Shown: piece by piece, positions 61,602-64,000 of the stretch
Layout: each line of letters opens with the position of its first letter
Numbering within the stretch: the stretch's first letter is position 1
From: Pseudomonas sp. GM50
GTDB taxonomy: Bacteria > Pseudomonadota > Gammaproteobacteria > Pseudomonadales > Pseudomonadaceae
Direction: 5' to 3'
Assembly (NCBI RefSeq): GCF_000282375.1
Contig: NZ_AKJK01000100.1
Location: 1 to 64,000 of the forward strand
DNA length: 64,000 nucleotides
Position numbers and translations under genes: made by a program
The notes under the pieces: generated by a model
The model's database searches: none
What the model was told of the DNA's origin: nothing
Seen by the model: only the letters and a program-made list of their open reading frames with translations

Positions 61602-61898
61602 TCAGATATGACGAAGCAGTTCTTCTAGCTGACGGTGCTCGTCAGGAGATAGAAGTCCGACTGGATCAAAAGCGTCTTTTGCACTGAAGTCATACTTTCT
61701 CCCGTCCGGTGAGAAGCAGCTGTCGCAGTAATCTAGGTCACCACAATCGATGAAGAGTGTGATCTCCCATCCGCCGACATCCACGGTCATTAACCCGCAG
61801 TAAATCTCGTCCCAACCAGTCTTGGTTATTCGACGCATTGAGCGGGTACCCCTCGAGGTATCACGCAGTATCTGGTAGACCTCATGAGCAGTGAGCAT
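61602..61898 (-). CDS. Small conserved protein (TAHEVYQIL family), copy 2
   Basis: A 98-residue paralogue of the 28966-29289 protein, starting MLTAHEVYQILRDTSRGTRS. The CxxC region (DYCDSCFSPDGR) is the same and may bind metal. ATG 61898 was preferred, with GCAGGT six bases before it; a longer form from 61976 is less likely. The function is unknown. Confidence 0.72.
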   Translation of the reverse strand: MLTAHEVYQILRDTSRGTRSMRRITKTGWDEIYCGLMTVDVGGWEITLFIDCGDLDYCDSCFSPDGRKYDFSAKDAFDPVGLLSPDEHRQLEELLRHI

Positions 61899-61990
61899 TT
61901 TTACCTGCATTTCGACACATGGAGTGGACTGAGCGGGGAAGCCCTCAGAATTTTCACCTCGCCTCCTATTGCTCACTGATTCAGCTTGAT

Positions 61991-62070
61991 TAAAAATATT
62001 TTTGTCAAGCCCTTGAAATCAAAAAAAATAAACGGAGTTCTTATATTTGTTACCAAAAAAAAGCAAAGAA
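61991..62070 (+). repeat. AT-rich/TTGAA dispersed element, copy 3
   Basis: The same block order as 1931-2010 and 46201-46277: ATATTTTT, C-run, TTGAAA, long A-tract, ACGGAGTTC, then TTG. The frame opens MLPKKSKE and stops after 18 codons. The hairpin at 62130-62158 that corresponds to the terminators of copies 1 and 2 lies in the opposite orientation here. Confidence 0.55.
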
Positions 62071-62129
62071 CCTTCGAGTCGTGCATTTTCAATGCAAAGA
62101 TGAGGTTTGTTTCGGAGCGCTCTTAAATC

Positions 62130-62158
62130 AAAAGCTAGCAGCGACTTACGTCGCAAAA
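62130..62158 (-). terminator. Terminator-like hairpin downstream of the relaxase gene
   Basis: Read on the minus strand it is GCGAC-GTAA-GTCGC-TGCTAGCTTTT, the same hairpin as at 2178 and 46441. It starts about 15 bases after the relaxase stop and so would end the mobC-relaxase transcript. Confidence 0.55.
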
Positions 62159-62167
62159 TAACGAGCA

Positions 62168-63364
62168 TCATTGCCAGAGGTGGCCCTTGCCCGCATCATT
62201 CTGCCAATCAGGACTATGTACGAGTTGAAATTGATTCGTGTCAAGCTTGTTCAATCCTTTGCCCGGAATGTATTCGATGTAGTACCTTTCTATATTCGAT
62301 TCTTTTGCTGTAAAGCCACCACCAAAAATCAGCTCGATAAGTTTCATAATGGCCTCGACAATTTTCATGACTTCGATTTGTCGGGCAGTGAACTTGATGT
62401 AGATTCCTTGGTTTCTGCGGCGGAACTCGTAGTAGTAGATTCGGATAGCTCTTTCTTGTTCCTCTGAATCTCGGCGTTTAATTTCTGCCTGAAGTTGATG
62501 AATGGTTTCTGAGTCATACGATATTCCTTCTTGCGTAGTGAGTTTGTGCCAGGTAAGTCTTGAGCGCTTGAGCTGTCTGCCGGAGATATGTTTGCCCTGA
62601 AACTCAAACGAGATCCCCTTGGGCTGACCTTCGTCGTTGAGAGTCAGATGAATGAAGACCTTCTGTTTCCTTAAGAGCCGTGTGAACGTGAACATATCGC
62701 CGTTCTGAGCGTTCGTGGCTTCAATTGCACCGGCGATCTTCGCGATCATTTTGTGCTTTAGCGGGAAATCGTTGTCACGGATCGAAGCTTGAAGTTCAGC
62801 GTGAGTAATCGAGACGCCCCATGTGTCTTTCGGCCTTGAGGCTTTGGTGAGGCCGAAACGGTCTTCCAGCTTAGAGACGGAGTCCATGCTGGTGGAGCGC
62901 TCGTTGCTGTCCTTTACCACGCTGAAGGTGTCGTCCAGGCGTATTCGGTTGGCGACGATGTGGACGTGCAAATGATCCTTGTCCTGGTGCATTACAGCCA
63001 CGAATTGATTCGTCTCATCAAAGCCCAATTCAGTCAGGTATGTCTGGACTGCTGAGCGCCATTGAGCTGTCGTCAGGGACTCGCCAGGGCTTAGGGACAG
63101 CATTGCGTGGAAGACAGGCTTGATTGGCTTGTCTGAGTCGATAGAGAGTCGTCTGAGAGTCTCGACCTGGTCGAACTCCCGGATCATCTCCAGCACGTCT
63201 GTCTCGTCGCCTTGGAGGATTGCAGGAAGGGGATCGCGGCTCATGGTATTGAAGCCAATAGTACGGATTCCGCTGATCTCGTGATCGTGCTTCGTGCAAC
63301 CAAACATATAGCGGATTCGGTTTTTGAAGGAGCCTGCAGACTTGGGAAAGATCTTGCCGATCAT
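62168..63364 (-). CDS. mobA: Relaxase/mobilization protein (MobA-like)
   Basis: A 398-residue relaxase of the MOBP type. Motif III is MHQDKDHLHVHIVANRI (three-histidine metal site). The N-terminal MIGKIFPKSAGSFKNRIRYM carries the tyrosine region of motif I. It nicks oriT and pilots the DNA strand during conjugative transfer by another plasmid's secretion system. The start overlaps the mobC stop (ATGA). The C-terminal part lacks a recognised primase or helicase. Confidence 0.87.
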   Translation of the reverse strand: MIGKIFPKSAGSFKNRIRYMFGCTKHDHEISGIRTIGFNTMSRDPLPAILQGDETDVLEMIREFDQVETLRRLSIDSDKPIKPVFHAMLSLSPGESLTTAQWRSAVQTYLTELGFDETNQFVAVMHQDKDHLHVHIVANRIRLDDTFSVVKDSNERSTSMDSVSKLEDRFGLTKASRPKDTWGVSITHAELQASIRDNDFPLKHKMIAKIAGAIEATNAQNGDMFTFTRLLRKQKVFIHLTLNDEGQPKGISFEFQGKHISGRQLKRSRLTWHKLTTQEGISYDSETIHQLQAEIKRRDSEEQERAIRIYYYEFRRRNQGIYIKFTARQIEVMKIVEAIMKLIELIFGGGFTAKESNIERYYIEYIPGKGLNKLDTNQFQLVHSPDWQNDAGKGHLWQ

Positions 63365-63654
63365 TTCACACCTCCCAGATTCACTTCGGCGATGTACTTC
63401 ACCTTCTCAAGCAACTCGCAGCCTGGACGGTCGGCGTTGATCATCGAGGCGAGCTTCATGAGCTCACGGGCGATCTGAACAACGTTTTGGCCGACTTTGG
63501 GCTTCACCTGGCCGTTAGCTACGAAGTCTCTAATGAACGCGCCTGCTGACTGGTAGCCAGCTTCAGCGATCTTGGTATTCAAGGTTTCAAGCTCAGATTC
63601 GTTAAGCCTGAATGTGATGCGAGACTCCTTGTTCTTCTTTTCATTTGCTTTCAT
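63361..63654 (-). CDS. mobC: Mobilization accessory protein (MobC-like, ribbon-helix-helix)
   Basis: A 97-residue protein. The RITFRLNESELETLNTKIAE start fits a ribbon-helix-helix DNA-binding domain, as in MobC proteins that help the relaxase at oriT; KLASMINADRPGCELLEKV is typical of the C-terminal part. AAGGTGG lies seven bases before ATG 63654. It forms an operon with the relaxase gene. Confidence 0.8.
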   Translation of the reverse strand: MKANEKKNKESRITFRLNESELETLNTKIAEAGYQSAGAFIRDFVANGQVKPKVGQNVVQIARELMKLASMINADRPGCELLEKVKYIAEVNLGGVK

Positions 63655-63850
63655 TTTGGCCCACCTTTATTGTTTTGATTGTCGAGCCTATTAACGCAAC
63701 ACCCGGAGGGGTGTGAGTATCCAATCGCCTTTTGTCTGACATAGACACAACTGGCTAAAAAAAAGCTCTAAGATCATTATGGGAAATGAGCAAAAGGTGA
63801 TTCAAGTGTTTTGTTATTGTTTTTTGATTATTTATTTGTATGCCTAATGT
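63655..63850. other. Probable oriT and AT-rich origin region
   Basis: Just upstream of mobC are a hairpin ACACCC-GGAG-GGGTGT (63699-63714) and a second, TGTCT-GACAT-AGACA (63733-63747); such hairpins are common at transfer origins. From about 63780 the DNA becomes AT-rich and would suit strand opening at the replication origin. The exact nic site was not identified. Confidence 0.55.
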
Positions 63851-63997
63851 TTCGTAATGTGTGAATGCGAAATCGCAGTATAAGAGTGCGAAGTGTTTTG
63901 TTTTCGCATTAGGGTGGTGCGGATTCGCAATAGGGGAGTGTGCATTGAACTGATGCTTGCACTAGGGGAGTGCGAATTCGCATTATGGGAGAGCGAC
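63851..63997 (+). repeat. Six 21-base iterons in three tandem pairs (probable oriV)
   Basis: Iterons at 63851, 63872, 63903, 63924, 63956 and 63977, each 21 bases. The pairs are adjacent and separated by 10 and 11 bases, so pairs recur every 52-53 bases (five turns). The consensus is TTCGCAnTAGGGGAGTGCG with A residues at the end; the ends TTCGCA/TGCGAA are inverted. An AT-rich tract precedes the array. Iterons bind a plasmid Rep protein, whose gene is expected just past 64000. Confidence 0.8.
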
Positions 63998-64000
63998 AAT

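Overview
The window looks like part of a Pseudomonas plasmid, or another mobilisable accessory replicon. Codon usage, AGGAGG-type ribosome binding sites and gene content (GMC/cytochrome c dehydrogenase, DoxX, AzlCD, DUF4823-like lipoprotein) fit Pseudomonas. The right end carries a MobC-like/relaxase pair, a likely transfer origin, and six 21-base repeats in three tandem pairs next to an AT-rich stretch. That looks like an iteron replication origin whose Rep gene would lie just beyond the window. No rRNA, tRNA or CRISPR array was seen.

Left part (1-15.6 kb): metabolic cargo and mobile-element debris. It holds DoxX, a VapB antitoxin remnant, an Lrp regulator with two alpha/beta hydrolases, and an IS66-family element whose tnpC is broken and split by a 1.8 kb group II intron. 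HxlR and an isochorismatase-family hydrolase, a secreted 13-residue-repeat protein, and a three-gene membrane dehydrogenase operon (subunit 3, GMC flavoprotein, tri-haem cytochrome c) follow.

Middle part (15.6-39 kb): many very small genes, several in two or three copies with their flanks, scattered between larger genes (Lrp and AzlCD, a broken NYN/OST-HTH gene, a zinc-ribbon membrane protein, a patatin lipoprotein). Two genes look defensive: a stand-alone RloC/PrrC-like zinc-hook ATPase (26.1-28.8 kb) and a solitary PD-(D/E)xK nuclease candidate (34.5-35.9 kb).

The most exciting locus is 37.8-41.6 kb. A three-gene ubiquitin-like conjugation operon (triple beta-grasp protein, ThiF/E1-like enzyme with an unusual N-terminal domain, metal-binding DUF6527-like protein) faces a divergent XRE repressor/ImmA-IrrE protease pair. 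Three matching 18-base palindromes lie in the shared control region. A second system at 49.5-55.1 kb has the layout of an ABC three-component (ABC-3C) conflict system: nuclease-like effector, small middle component, and SMC/RecF-like zinc-hook ATPase.

The right part (55-64 kb) holds a membrane protein with a Pro-rich micro-gene, a DUF262-like protein, a third orphan DUF2384 antitoxin, unknown genes, and several families of non-coding repeats. One family keeps a hairpin while its sequence changes, and another pairs four TGTAAC half-sites. It ends with the mobilisation and replication region. All functional assignments are by motif recognition only; no database search was run.
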